From Robiginitomaculum sp. (GTDB taxonomy: Bacteria > Pseudomonadota > Alphaproteobacteria > Caulobacterales > Maricaulaceae), in contig NVXG01000039.1 of assembly GCA_002733805.1 (NCBI GenBank), positions 1-53,280 on the forward strand: DNA of 53,280 nucleotides. The letters are read 5' to 3'. The notes below the pieces were generated by a model that made no database searches, had not been told where the DNA came from, and saw only the letters and a program-made list of their open reading frames with translations. This document shows positions 8,876 through 16,832 of the stretch, one piece after another (position 1 is the first letter of the stretch; each line of letters opens with the position of its first letter). Both the position numbers and the translations under genes were made by a program.

Positions 8876-9640
8876 ATGAACCAAACCCTCCCTCTTTCCT
8901 GCTTTATCATTGCCAAAAACGAGGCAGATAGAATCGCGCAAACCATTACTTCTGTTACCAATTTGGCATCCGAAGTTTTGGTTATAGAACAAGGTAGCAC
9001 CGACGATACGGTGCGCGTGGCCGAGCAAGCTGGAGCCAAGGTATTCCACAATGAATGGAGCGGGTTTGGCCAACAAAAACGATTTGCAGAACAACAGTGC
9101 ACCCATGACTGGGTACTGAATTTAGATGCCGATGAGGTATTATCTGATGAATTGATCACCGAAATCAGACAACTTTTTGCCAAAGGGACCCCGCCAATAG
9201 CCGGATATCGGTTTCGGCAGGTCACGGTTTATCCGGGGCGATTACGCCCAAGATTATGGGCCGACGGACATAATTACATCCGTCTTTATGACCGAACCCG
9301 GATGCGCTTTGCGAACAGCGCGAGCCATGATGCAGTTGAACCAAAGGATCACCCAATTGGCCAGCTTTCACAAATTGCCCTGCACTATTCGTGGCGGTCC
9401 TTATCCCATCTAGCCGAAAAATATGACCTCTATACCGACTTGCAAGCTACAACCCTGAAACCCAAACCGGTATGGATTTTGGGTTTGCGTTTGCTCACTG
9501 AATTTCCTCTGCACTTCATCAAGACCTACTGGGTCCATCGCCATTTCACCGGAGGATGGCACGGTTTTGCCGCTTCGGTCATTATTGCTTGGAGCCGACA
9601 ACAACGGATCGTTAAATTATTGAAGGCTAGATTTTCTTGA
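8876..9640 (+). CDS. Glycosyltransferase family 2, WaaE/KdtX-like
   Basis: Cytoplasmic GT-A glycosyltransferase, 254 aa, resembling LPS-core beta-glucosyltransferases of the WaaE type. The fold begins with CFIIAKNEADRIAQTI. The nucleotide motif reads VIEQGSTDDT (E38 where the family usually has Asp, as in DSGSTD), and the metal motif is LNLDADEVLS (D84, D86). The C-terminal part has amphipathic helices and KTYWVHRHFTGGWHGF, typical of this subfamily. The gene is divergent from bufA and the ribosome site is weak. Role in LPS or other surface glycan assembly is inferred; acceptor unknown. Confidence 0.85.
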   Translation: MNQTLPLSCFIIAKNEADRIAQTITSVTNLASEVLVIEQGSTDDTVRVAEQAGAKVFHNEWSGFGQQKRFAEQQCTHDWVLNLDADEVLSDELITEIRQLFAKGTPPIAGYRFRQVTVYPGRLRPRLWADGHNYIRLYDRTRMRFANSASHDAVEPKDHPIGQLSQIALHYSWRSLSHLAEKYDLYTDLQATTLKPKPVWILGLRLLTEFPLHFIKTYWVHRHFTGGWHGFAASVIIAWSRQQRIVKLLKARFS

Positions 9641-9750
9641 ATACCGACCCCGGAAAAGAGAGTTTTTTCCAAGAATTCTGACGGCGCGAAGCCTTGACTT
9701 GCCCCGCGCAATCGGCACGGTAGGTCATCATGTACCACAAGGGACGCTCT

Positions 9751-10488
9751 ATGTTTGCCCAGATATGGCAAAATCCAAAAACCCGGCGCGATTTTATTCT
9801 GGTCATTATCATCGGAACCCTGCTGGCGCTGATCTCACCTTTTGGTGTTACTGATAGACTGCCGATATATGGCGCTTGGGCCTATTGGACCGGTTTGATT
9901 GCCCTTGGGTGGGTCTCAATGTCCTTTCTTGCTCCCAAGTTACAGACCAGATTGCCGCAATTATCTGAACCCGGATTTTATTTTTTGATCTCGGTTATTA
10001 TGGTTGCTTTTATCCTACCCGGAGTGCTCGCCATCCAAATTTTGGTTGGAGATCCAATTCCCTTGTCATACTGGCCTGCACTGCTTTTTATGATCTGGGT
10101 CATTTCCGCCGCGATTTCCGGAGTTGCCTATCTGTTCAATCGTGCATACGCGGACAAAAATACCCAAGATGGCTCTGCTTTTATGGCTCGAATTCCAGCC
10201 AAACTAGCCGGTGGAAACCTGTATGCGATTTCATCGGAAGACCATTATCTACGCATTCAAACTGCGCGCGGTTCTGACCTCATCTTGATGCGCCTCGCAG
10301 ACGCCTTACAAGAACTCGATGGCTTTGACGGCATGCAGGTGCATCGTTCTTGGTGGGTCGCGCGCCAAGGGGTTGATAAAATCAACCGCGATAATGGCCG
10401 CATCACCCTGACCTTGCGCGATGGTACCAGCGTACCCGTCAGCCGGACCTACGCCCCGAAAATCCGCCAGGCCGGGTGGTTGGGTTAA
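9751..10488 (+). CDS. Membrane-bound LytTR-domain transcriptional regulator (first copy)
   Basis: 245 aa. Four hydrophobic segments fill roughly residues 14-130, followed by a C-terminal LytTR DNA-binding domain (about 145-243) with AISSEDHYLRIQTARG, MRLADALQEL and VHRSWWVAR. I chose ATG 9751 because AAGGGA lies six bases upstream; an in-frame ATG at 9730 has no such site. Membrane LytTR proteins of this design act without a separate kinase and are common in Caulobacterales-like bacteria. Targets unknown. The stop codon overlaps that of vapC on the other strand. A related protein is encoded at 19716-20576. Confidence 0.85.
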   Translation: MFAQIWQNPKTRRDFILVIIIGTLLALISPFGVTDRLPIYGAWAYWTGLIALGWVSMSFLAPKLQTRLPQLSEPGFYFLISVIMVAFILPGVLAIQILVGDPIPLSYWPALLFMIWVISAAISGVAYLFNRAYADKNTQDGSAFMARIPAKLAGGNLYAISSEDHYLRIQTARGSDLILMRLADALQELDGFDGMQVHRSWWVARQGVDKINRDNGRITLTLRDGTSVPVSRTYAPKIRQAGWLG

Positions 10489-10907
10489 ATCGTAAGATTA
10501 CCGGGATAAACTGCCAACGCCTCATAAGAAGTCCCTATTAGTTTATTCAATAGACGTTTGTCGACAGTCACCATTGGGGCCAGCTCTCGCGCCGCCAAGG
10601 CAAGATAAAAGCAATCATACGCTGGGTGTTTCAACTCCAGTGAAATGGCTGTAGCCGCCTCTGCCAACGGCGCACACGGCAGTATTTTATCGATGGTATT
10701 GGCCAGTTGTTTGACAATTACTGGCCCTTGTTCCCGCGATAAATATCCACCGTGCACCAACCGCCACACTGCATTGCTTACTTCTGGAAAAATCAGATCT
10801 GGCGCAATCAGTTCGTTCTTTTCTGTAAGCAACGAACTGACATCCAGCACCCCCTCCATGGCCACAAGCCATCCCATAGCGACGCTGGCATCAATGACCA
10901 GCTTCAT
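10485..10907 (-). CDS. vapC: VapC-family PIN-domain toxin
   Basis: PIN-domain ribonuclease, 140 aa. The four acidic active-site residues of the family are visible: D6 (VIDASVAM), E42 (FPEVSNA), D98 (PAYDCFYLALA) and D116 (MVTVDKRL). Members cleave tRNA or rRNA to stop growth. The ATG overlaps the stop of the preceding antitoxin gene (ATGA), the normal antitoxin-first arrangement. Target RNA cannot be read from the sequence. Confidence 0.93.
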   Translation of the reverse strand: MKLVIDASVAMGWLVAMEGVLDVSSLLTEKNELIAPDLIFPEVSNAVWRLVHGGYLSREQGPVIVKQLANTIDKILPCAPLAEAATAISLELKHPAYDCFYLALAARELAPMVTVDKRLLNKLIGTSYEALAVYPGNLTI

Positions 10908-11449
10908 CGCTCATTTCTTCCTTCCCGAATGACCTGTACAATGTCCACGTCCGTGATCGACGGCATCTTGGCACGAATGGCGCGTATTTGTGTCATTCTG
11001 TTGTTTTCGGCAGTATCGCGATGGATGAGATTGATAATTTCCTGCTCCAGAGTATGTTGGCTGGCGGATGCTCGGCGACGTAATACGCGCAGAGCTTCCT
11101 CGGAAATACCTTGCAAAACTACGATATCACCGGTCTGTTTTTTGGGTGTTGGTTTGGAATGCCAACTCGTTTCCTGCTCCGAAAATTGGCCAGCCTCTTG
11201 AGTTCGATGTTTGCGTCGAAAGGTTACTTTTTCACCACGAATATCTAAGTTCCCTGTACGCCAACCAGCATTCAGCCACGCCCTTGTTTGAGAGTGGGTC
11301 TTTGCATCATTACTCCACCAAGCCGGGTATTTTCGCGCGCTTGGAGGTAATTCAAATTTGAGCAGCTTTTCGATCGAGGCAAAATTAACCCGCCATTCAT
11401 CCGTGACAAGATTGCTCAAGTATTGTTCAAGGTTTTCGTATTTGGACAT
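10904..11449 (-). CDS. Antitoxin: DUF7662-like N-terminal domain fused to a FitA/RHH-type antitoxin
   Basis: 181 aa, about twice the size of a normal VapC-partner antitoxin. Residues 1-80 match what I recognise as a DUF7662-like module (WRVNFASIEKLL, LPPSARKYPAWWSND, HSQTRAWLNAGWRTG). A linker (about 81-107) leads to a FitA-like ribbon-helix-helix domain (DIVVLQGISEEALRVLRRRA, QHTLEQEIINLI), then a basic-acidic tail (146-181) likely to occupy the VapC active site. ATG 11449 is preceded by GGGAGG; a TTG at 11452 is less likely. vapC follows with a 4-base overlap. The RHH part should bind the operator; the job of the N-terminal domain is unknown. Confidence 0.82.
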   Translation of the reverse strand: MSKYENLEQYLSNLVTDEWRVNFASIEKLLKFELPPSARKYPAWWSNDAKTHSQTRAWLNAGWRTGNLDIRGEKVTFRRKHRTQEAGQFSEQETSWHSKPTPKKQTGDIVVLQGISEEALRVLRRRASASQHTLEQEIINLIHRDTAENNRMTQIRAIRAKMPSITDVDIVQVIREGRNER

Positions 11450-11452
11450 CAA

Positions 11453-11773
11453 TCATCCTCCCTTAACAGGTAGATGCAAACGAAATAACTTTGGCCCAAG
11501 AACAGTTAGTTCGAATCTGGGCGGATGCCCTTTTTGCCAATCAAAAACTCCCAACCTCTCCATCCACCCACCGATTAGTGGGCTACGTACTTCAGGGCAA
11601 GATCGCCAAAATGCTGGAGAAACTTCACATTCTACTCTTGTGAATTGCCCATTTAATTCGGGTAGATCAATTGCAACCTTAGTCACATTAAAACCAAAAA
11701 GAATGTCTCTATTTGGCTTTCCAAATCGAATTCCACGACTAACTCTTCCATCACTCCATGCGCCTACAAACAT
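11453..11773 (-). CDS. Hypothetical protein, first gene of the vapC operon
   Basis: 106 aa, not recognised. It starts MFVGAWSDGRVSRGIRFGKP; I chose ATG 11773 because GGAGAA lies six bases upstream, not the longer frame. No signal peptide or membrane segment. It ends four bases before the antitoxin ATG, so the three genes form one operon. The W/F-rich middle (PAFWRSCPEVRSPLIGGWM) suggests a small folded domain. It may be a third toxin-antitoxin component or an unrelated hitchhiker. Confidence 0.6.
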   Translation of the reverse strand: MFVGAWSDGRVSRGIRFGKPNRDILFGFNVTKVAIDLPELNGQFTRVECEVSPAFWRSCPEVRSPLIGGWMERLGVFDWQKGHPPRFELTVLGPKLFRLHLPVKGG

Positions 11774-11813
11774 AATTATTCTCCATATTATTTCAATATG
11801 CAGCCATAAAAAC

Positions 11814-11827
11814 ATATGTTAACATAT
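11814..11827. promoter_or_regulatory. Palindromic operator candidate of the vapC operon
   Basis: Perfect 14-bp palindrome ATATGTTAACATAT, 41 bases upstream of the first gene of the three-gene toxin-antitoxin operon, in a very AT-rich stretch that likely contains the promoter. RHH antitoxins usually bind such sites to autorepress. It shares the ACATATGTT sequence with the palindrome ahead of the AbrB/Doc pair at 25880-25897. Confidence 0.55.
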
Positions 11828-11842
11828 ATGTCAATTACTATT

Positions 11843-12400
11843 TTATTTTTCGCACACCCACTCCGCGCGGCTTTGCCCCCAGATCTGATTGGTGATCTCT
11901 CCATACCCGGCCAGTTTTTCGATGGTTCGCAAATGGCGGGAACCCAGTGCCGCTGCCAGTTTTTGTGAAGGAATGTTCTCGGGTGATATGACATGGATCA
12001 CTTGATCCCAGCCCAAATCATCAAATGCGTATGCCATGGCAGCCATCGCGGCTTCAAACCCGTAGCCCTTTCTCCAACACGCCCGGTGGATCACCCAACC
12101 CACTTCACGGCCGGGCCAATCCTGTGGGAAATGGGTTCCAACGCTTCCCACCACTGCGCCGCTTGTCTTTTCCAAAACGTCAAAAAAACCGTACCCTCGT
12201 AAGGCCCAATGGCCAACTTGTGCAGCGAACGAGCGCCAGGCTAGAGCTGGCACAATGCCGCCACCCAACAGCGCCATGGTTTCCTCATCCCTGGCCATTT
12301 CAGCGCGCTCTGCAAAATCTGCCAAAATCGGGGGGCGCAAAATCAACCGTTCTGTTTCAATCGTCGGGCCAAGATCTAAGGTTGGGCGGCGCTCATCCAT
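11843..12400 (-). CDS. GNAT N-acetyltransferase, RimJ/RimL type (second of a tandem pair)
   Basis: 185-aa acetyl-CoA-dependent N-acetyltransferase of the Acetyltransf_3 group. The opening TIETERLILRPP and the CoA-site region VGWVIHRACWRKGYGFEAA are typical. It closely resembles the upstream neighbour (shared ETxRLILRPP, ALAWR, GHWALRGYGFF, LGSR and IWGQS/VWGQS), and overlaps it by eight bases, so this is a tandem duplication. Substrate unknown; related enzymes modify ribosomal-protein N-termini or small amines. Confidence 0.88.
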   Translation of the reverse strand: MDERRPTLDLGPTIETERLILRPPILADFAERAEMARDEETMALLGGGIVPALAWRSFAAQVGHWALRGYGFFDVLEKTSGAVVGSVGTHFPQDWPGREVGWVIHRACWRKGYGFEAAMAAMAYAFDDLGWDQVIHVISPENIPSQKLAAALGSRHLRTIEKLAGYGEITNQIWGQSRAEWVCEK

Positions 12401-12938
12401 TATGTCGCGCCCGCCATTCGGCTTGGCTTTGCCCCCAAACTACGATTTTCATCGGACCAAAACCGGGCAATTCATCAACTTCCCGCAAGGGTCTTGATCC
12501 CAATGATTCTGCCAAAGCAGCAGAGCCGGTATTGGCTGGGTCGATCATATGGGTCACTTGTGGCCAATGCAGATGATCAAAGGTCCAATTGATGCTGGCA
12601 ATCGCCGCTTCACGGGCAAACCCTTGTTTCCAGCGCGAGCGAATAATAGTCCAACCGACCTCTGGCTCCGGCCACAAATGCGGATACCACGGCCCAACCC
12701 GGCCAATCCACTGGCCGGTGCTTTTCTCAATCACAGAAAAGAAACCATAGCCCCGCAAAGCCCAATGGCCGCTGAGCATGGCAAAGGTCCGCCACGCCAA
12801 TGCCGGTTCGCTAACTCCGCCAATAAACTGCATGGTGGTTTCGTCCTGGGCCATTTCAGCCAATGCCTCAAAATCCGATGATTGCGGCGGACGTAAAATC
12901 AAACGGTCGGTTTCAAGGATCAAATTTGGGTCATACAT
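12393..12938 (-). CDS. GNAT N-acetyltransferase, RimJ/RimL type (first of a tandem pair)
   Basis: 181 aa from ATG 12938, chosen because AGGAT precedes it; a GTG ten codons upstream is less likely. LILETDRLILRPPQSSDF opens the GNAT domain and VGWTIIRSRWKQGFAREAA is the acetyl-CoA loop. Paralogue of the gene that follows at 11843-12400. The two stop/start regions overlap by eight bases, implying a shared transcript. Divergence between the copies (GTHFPQDWP against GPWYPHLWP in the central region) suggests different substrates. Confidence 0.88.
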   Translation of the reverse strand: MYDPNLILETDRLILRPPQSSDFEALAEMAQDETTMQFIGGVSEPALAWRTFAMLSGHWALRGYGFFSVIEKSTGQWIGRVGPWYPHLWPEPEVGWTIIRSRWKQGFAREAAIASINWTFDHLHWPQVTHMIDPANTGSAALAESLGSRPLREVDELPGFGPMKIVVWGQSQAEWRARHNG

Positions 12939-13004
12939 AGCTCTATCCTGCAATCTGGTTTGAACCACAGGATAGAAAGACTATCGCCAGTTTTCCAGCC
13001 CCGA

Positions 13005-13547
13005 TTATGACCCAAATAACAAAGGCAACATGATCCGTCCGGGAAGGAAGGCCAACGCGCCGCTGACCAGTAACGCTCCGATATAGGTGCCACGCATGGA
13101 TGGCCCATGGGCCTTTTTGCTACCACGGATCAGCGGCATCAAACCCCGATACAGGCCAACAATCGTGACGATAATAAATAGATGGATCGGTGAAAACGAA
13201 CCATGAAATAAGTCGCGAATAAAAAATGCGCTGCCCGCCACAACCAGCATGGCCAACACCCAGACACACCCCATCACAATGTGCAATGTTCGGCCCTTGG
13301 GCAGGACAAATTGCAAGCCACCTAAAACCAGTGCGAACAGGGCGCTACTGACGTGGATTTTTATAGCCAGAGACATTCTGGCCAACACGTCAGGTTGCAG
13401 TGGAATTTGCCCGTTGGCCAACAAAGCCACAATCAGCAATGAGCCGGAGATCAGCAATAAAGCCAAACCAGTTTGCAAACGAGTGGGCCGCAGGGGCGCA
13501 CGAGCCAACCTCCCAACAGAAATTGTTTGTGTATTCGAATGGTTCAT
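13005..13547 (-). CDS. DUF2306-family membrane protein
   Basis: 180-aa inner-membrane protein with about four or five helices. Family features are KIHVSSALFALVLGGLQF, the TLHIVMG motif after the second helix, SPIHLFIIVTIVGLYRG and the ending GALAFLPGRIMLPLLFG. It follows the DUF2141 gene by 49 bases on the same strand and probably shares its transcript. Function unknown; several DUF2306 proteins are presumed quinone- or haem-linked but I see no proof here. Confidence 0.8.
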   Translation of the reverse strand: MNHSNTQTISVGRLARAPLRPTRLQTGLALLLISGSLLIVALLANGQIPLQPDVLARMSLAIKIHVSSALFALVLGGLQFVLPKGRTLHIVMGCVWVLAMLVVAGSAFFIRDLFHGSFSPIHLFIIVTIVGLYRGLMPLIRGSKKAHGPSMRGTYIGALLVSGALAFLPGRIMLPLLFGS

Positions 13548-13596
13548 CTGATTTGTCCTTTGTTATTGGAAAATTTCGGGTGGGAACTATTGCCGA

Positions 13597-14043
13597 CTAT
13601 TTGCTTAAATGGATGGTTTGTTCGGTGTGTGATGCGCCAAGCACAAATTTTGCATCTTCCCATGTTGCCGGGCCAAACCGGGCCGGTGCATCATTGGAAA
13701 ATCCATATGGCTCACTGGGGATACCCACCAAGTTTTTGTTCAACTTTCCATTGCCATCCACATCGTGGAACAATTTGATGGCATAGGTGCCGGGTGCCAA
13801 CGCTTTGATCGTCCCGGAAATCTGTGACTGATCTGCGACCAGGTTCAACCCATTGTCACGCTCACCGTCCTTATAGGCCTCGGCACTGGCATAGAGCGCA
13901 ATCAGTACATTGCCGGTTTGCTGGCCGATGCTCTCAACATTGATTTGTAGATCAATTGTATCGCCTTGGGCCTGTGCGGTGACTGGCACCATCCCCAAAA
14001 CGCAAACCAATGCGATTGTTTTTATTTCATTTCCAAGTGACAT
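13597..14043 (-). CDS. DUF2141 secreted protein
   Basis: 148 aa from ATG 14043 (AAAGGA upstream). Signal peptide at 1-26 (IALVCVLGMVPVTAQAQG), then a DUF2141 beta-sandwich with VLIALYASAEAY, GTYAIKLFHDVDGNGKLN and GIPSEPYGFSNDAPARFGP, the signature of the family. Periplasmic or outer-surface location is expected. Function is not established. Upstream gene of a probable pair with the DUF2306 gene, and divergent from the amidohydrolase. Confidence 0.88.
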   Translation of the reverse strand: MSLGNEIKTIALVCVLGMVPVTAQAQGDTIDLQINVESIGQQTGNVLIALYASAEAYKDGERDNGLNLVADQSQISGTIKALAPGTYAIKLFHDVDGNGKLNKNLVGIPSEPYGFSNDAPARFGPATWEDAKFVLGASHTEQTIHLSK

Positions 14044-14281
14044 ATTTCTTTCCTTTATCTCTGCTGCCCGAATGGGCGTTGTGCAACCAGACAAGGTCGG
14101 CCGATTGCTCACCAGCGACATTGCATCAAAGTGCGTTCAGCCTTCGCAAACTGCGCACCAGCTCCATTCGCGAACCGTGAAAATGGGTGATTTGCACTTG
14201 GCGCTTCGCCAGAAGCGGACTTGATCCAATTGCAACGCGCTCTTAGTCTCCAGACGAACAAAAATGCGCGGGAGCAAAGCA
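14044..14281. other. Divergent intergenic region between DUF2141 and amidohydrolase genes
   Basis: 238 bases holding the two divergent promoters. I see no strong -35/-10 pair, no long palindrome and no coding frame with a ribosome site. GGCGCTTCGCCAGAAGCG near 14196 can form a short hairpin. Confidence 0.4.
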
Positions 14282-15589
14282 ATGACCAAACCCATCCAAT
14301 TTCTGAAACTGGCCATCGGTGCGATCGGATTGGCGGCTAGCGCTCCGGCCTTGGCCGCAGGCACTAGCGTGCAATGCGGACATTTGCTTGACCAACCGGG
14401 CCAATCCCCACGCGGGGCATCAACCATTGAGATCGCAGCGGATGGAACTATCGTGGCTATTCACGAGGGAAAAATACAAATCGAAGGCACCGATCTGGTC
14501 GATTTAGGCGATAAATTTTGCCTGCCCGGCCTAATCGATAGCCATGTACACCTGACCTCGGAATTGGGACCAAAAGGTCGATTATATGCCGTTACCCGGT
14601 CCGATGCCGACTGGGCGATGAGCGCTGTATTATTTTCGAGACGCACCTTGATGGCCGGGTTTACCTCGGTACAGGACGTGGGTGCCAGAGGCGATGACGC
14701 GATTTATGCAGTGCGCGATGCGATTGCCCGGGGTGACATTGCCGGGCCTCGCATTCTGGCCGCCGGTAAAACCATTTCGGTTTCTGGTGGGCATGGCGAT
14801 GGTCGTCATGGCTATAGCGAAGCGGTCGCGGCCAGCTTGCTCTCTCCGGCAATTTGCGATGGTCCGGATGATTGCCGCCGAGCGGTGCGTGAAAATATCA
14901 GGCGCGGCGCGGATGTAATCAAAATCACGGCAACGGGCGGCGTGCTTTCCAATACGGCAGCCGGTACGGAACAACAGTTTTTCGATGACGAAATGCGCGA
15001 TATTGTAAAAGCCGCCCATTCCATGGGCCGCCAGGTCACTGCTCATGCTCATGGCAAAGGCGGCATTGAGGCAGCGTTGCGCGCTGGCGTGGATAGCATT
15101 GAACACGGAACGTATCTGGATGCCAAAACCGCAGCCTTGTTCAAAAAACATGATGCCTATTTGATCCCGACAGTTCTGGCCGGAGCGACGGTAGTTGCCT
15201 TGGCTAATGATCCAAAAAGTTTCCTGCCCGAAGCCTCTCGTGTAAAGGCGCGCCAAGTCGGTCCGCAATCGATCGAAATGCTACGCATTGCCCGCAAAGC
15301 CGGTGTCAAAATAGCCTTTGGTACCGATAGCGGTGTATCGCACCATGGCGACAATGCACAAGAGTTTGTGCTGATGGTCGAAGCCGGGTTTACGCCGATG
15401 CAAGCGATCACATCAGCCACGGTTTCCGCCTCGGATCATTTGCAAATCTCCGACCAAACCGGAACACTTGAGGCTGGAAAACAAGCTGACCTGATCGCGG
15501 TTGGTGGAAGCCCGCTGGACGACATCAAGCAATTGCTCGACGTTGATTTTGTGATGAAGGGCGGGAAAGTTTACAAGAACAAGGACTAG
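14282..15589 (+). CDS. Secreted metal-dependent amidohydrolase, Xaa-Arg/Lys dipeptidase-like
   Basis: 435-aa amidohydrolase-superfamily enzyme with a signal peptide (about 1-26, ending APALAAG). The binuclear metal set is complete: DSHVHL (H88, H90), VIKITATGG (K214, bridging carbamylated lysine), TAHAHG (H255), EHGT (H275) and GTDSG (D349). The HGDGRHGYSE loop is typical of the subgroup that includes Caulobacter Cc2672, which removes C-terminal Arg or Lys from dipeptides. ATG 14282 has GGGAG seven bases upstream; ATG 14264 lacks one. Substrate preference is inferred. Confidence 0.88.
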   Translation: MTKPIQFLKLAIGAIGLAASAPALAAGTSVQCGHLLDQPGQSPRGASTIEIAADGTIVAIHEGKIQIEGTDLVDLGDKFCLPGLIDSHVHLTSELGPKGRLYAVTRSDADWAMSAVLFSRRTLMAGFTSVQDVGARGDDAIYAVRDAIARGDIAGPRILAAGKTISVSGGHGDGRHGYSEAVAASLLSPAICDGPDDCRRAVRENIRRGADVIKITATGGVLSNTAAGTEQQFFDDEMRDIVKAAHSMGRQVTAHAHGKGGIEAALRAGVDSIEHGTYLDAKTAALFKKHDAYLIPTVLAGATVVALANDPKSFLPEASRVKARQVGPQSIEMLRIARKAGVKIAFGTDSGVSHHGDNAQEFVLMVEAGFTPMQAITSATVSASDHLQISDQTGTLEAGKQADLIAVGGSPLDDIKQLLDVDFVMKGGKVYKNKD

Positions 15590-15598
15590 TTCGCCCTC

Positions 15599-16330
15599 AT
15601 GAGCCAACAACCCATTAAAGGCATTGCCGAAGAAAAGTATTTCCGGTGGCGCGGCAAAGAAGTTTCGCGCACCGAAAACTTATCGGACATCGTGTTTGCC
15701 ATGGCGTTGACGCTGATCGTTGCCTCGTCGGTTCCTAGCTCATTTGCCGAGCTGACCGGATTGTGGCGCGAAGGTATTGCGATCGGGCTTTGCTTCACTA
15801 TTTTGCTGTTGATCTGGCGAATACATTTCGTGTTTTTCAGGCGTTATGACTTGGAAGACCGAACCACCATGGTTCTAAATTCTATTTTAATTTTTCTAAT
15901 CATGATTTTTGCTTATCCATTAAAATTTTTGGCCATGTTCTTGGTCAATTATTTCACAGAAGGCTTCCCCGCTCTGCTGGACATTGCTACCGTCCTTTCA
16001 TTGGAGCAAGCACCTTGGCTAACTGCGATCTACTCGATCGGGTATGGCGTGGTCTATGCAGTATTCGCCGCCATGTATGCACATGCCGCAAAACGCGCGG
16101 ATGATATTGGCTTGAACCAGGCAGAACGGGTGCTAACCACAGCCGCCATACACGCCAATTTGGTACATGTTGGGTTTGCCGGTTTTGTTGTATTACTAAC
16201 CCAAATATTGCCAGACGCTTTTGTAACCATGGCTGGATTTTTCTTCGTGTTTCTGAGAATCCCCTTGTCCATCCTTGGCAATAAAGCCGCAAAGAAAGCC
16301 AAAGCTGCCTTTGTGGCTGATGCGAGTTAG
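15599..16330 (+). CDS. TMEM175/DUF1211-like integral membrane protein
   Basis: 243 aa with about six hydrophobic helices. The first reads RTENLSDIVFAMALTLIVAS, which resembles the RxxxFSD pore helix of prokaryotic TMEM175 potassium channels (DUF1211), although the Phe is Leu here. Lies nine bases after the amidohydrolase on the same strand. The C-terminus is short and Lys-rich (NKAAKKAKAAF). Ion-channel function is a family-level guess. Confidence 0.6.
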   Translation: MSQQPIKGIAEEKYFRWRGKEVSRTENLSDIVFAMALTLIVASSVPSSFAELTGLWREGIAIGLCFTILLLIWRIHFVFFRRYDLEDRTTMVLNSILIFLIMIFAYPLKFLAMFLVNYFTEGFPALLDIATVLSLEQAPWLTAIYSIGYGVVYAVFAAMYAHAAKRADDIGLNQAERVLTTAAIHANLVHVGFAGFVVLLTQILPDAFVTMAGFFFVFLRIPLSILGNKAAKKAKAAFVADAS

Positions 16331-16348
16331 CCCCTAGCCAATGCTGAC

Positions 16349-16799
16349 TTAATCCAACACCCGATATGACGTGACATTTGAAACAAAATCGCGTCTGCCG
16401 CCAACATCCCGATGGCGCCGATAAACAAACGGGGCTTCGCGAGAAACCCAGAAATGGCTGACTGTTCCGCCCCATGTTTTGCTTTCGATCACCCAACAAT
16501 CACAAGAGACACCGGAATCCAGTTCTAGATGTTCTTTTCGCAATACGGTGTATTCATCAAACTCAGAAGAAACCCGACCACCCTTGCGCGGGTAGGCTTG
16601 CGGTAACTTGAACTTCGCACCAATTTCCATAGGCATCAGCGAAGCAAGAGTTGGCGAGAACATGATGTCTACGCTTCCCTTATTGGCCAGTTCTCCGGTG
16701 ATGCGTATCGGATCCCCACCGCCAATTGGCGTACGCACCCAATCATATGAATTCTTGGTGTTCTGGGCCACAATGTATTCTTTGCCAAAGGCAAAATAA
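16349..16799 (-). pseudogene. Secreted hypothetical protein, 3' part, split by an IS1595 element
   Basis: C-terminal part of a gene whose 5' part lies at 19162-19498. Joining base 19170 to base 16799, which removes the element and one copy of the 8-bp duplication, restores an open frame: ...EFAAQPYF then AFGKEYIVAQNTKNSYDW... The rebuilt protein is about 261 aa, starts with a signal peptide and ends SNVTSYRVLD. Family not recognised; the SCDCWVIESKTWGGTVSHFW stretch resembles DUF3108-like periplasmic beta proteins, but this is weak. The fragment has no start of its own. Confidence 0.9.
16792..16799. repeat. 8-bp target duplication, left copy
   Basis: CAAAATAA, repeated at 19162-19169 directly outside the other end of the IS1595-family element. 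Eight bases is the usual duplication size in this family. Confidence 0.9.
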
Positions 16800-16825
16800 G
16801 GGACCTATATACCTACCTGACCCAA
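16800..16825. repeat. Left terminal inverted repeat of the IS1595 element
   Basis: 26-bp end beginning GGGACCTATATACCTAC. It matches the reverse complement of 19136-19161 except at position 18 (C against T). Confidence 0.93.
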
Positions 16826-16832
16826 TACGGGG

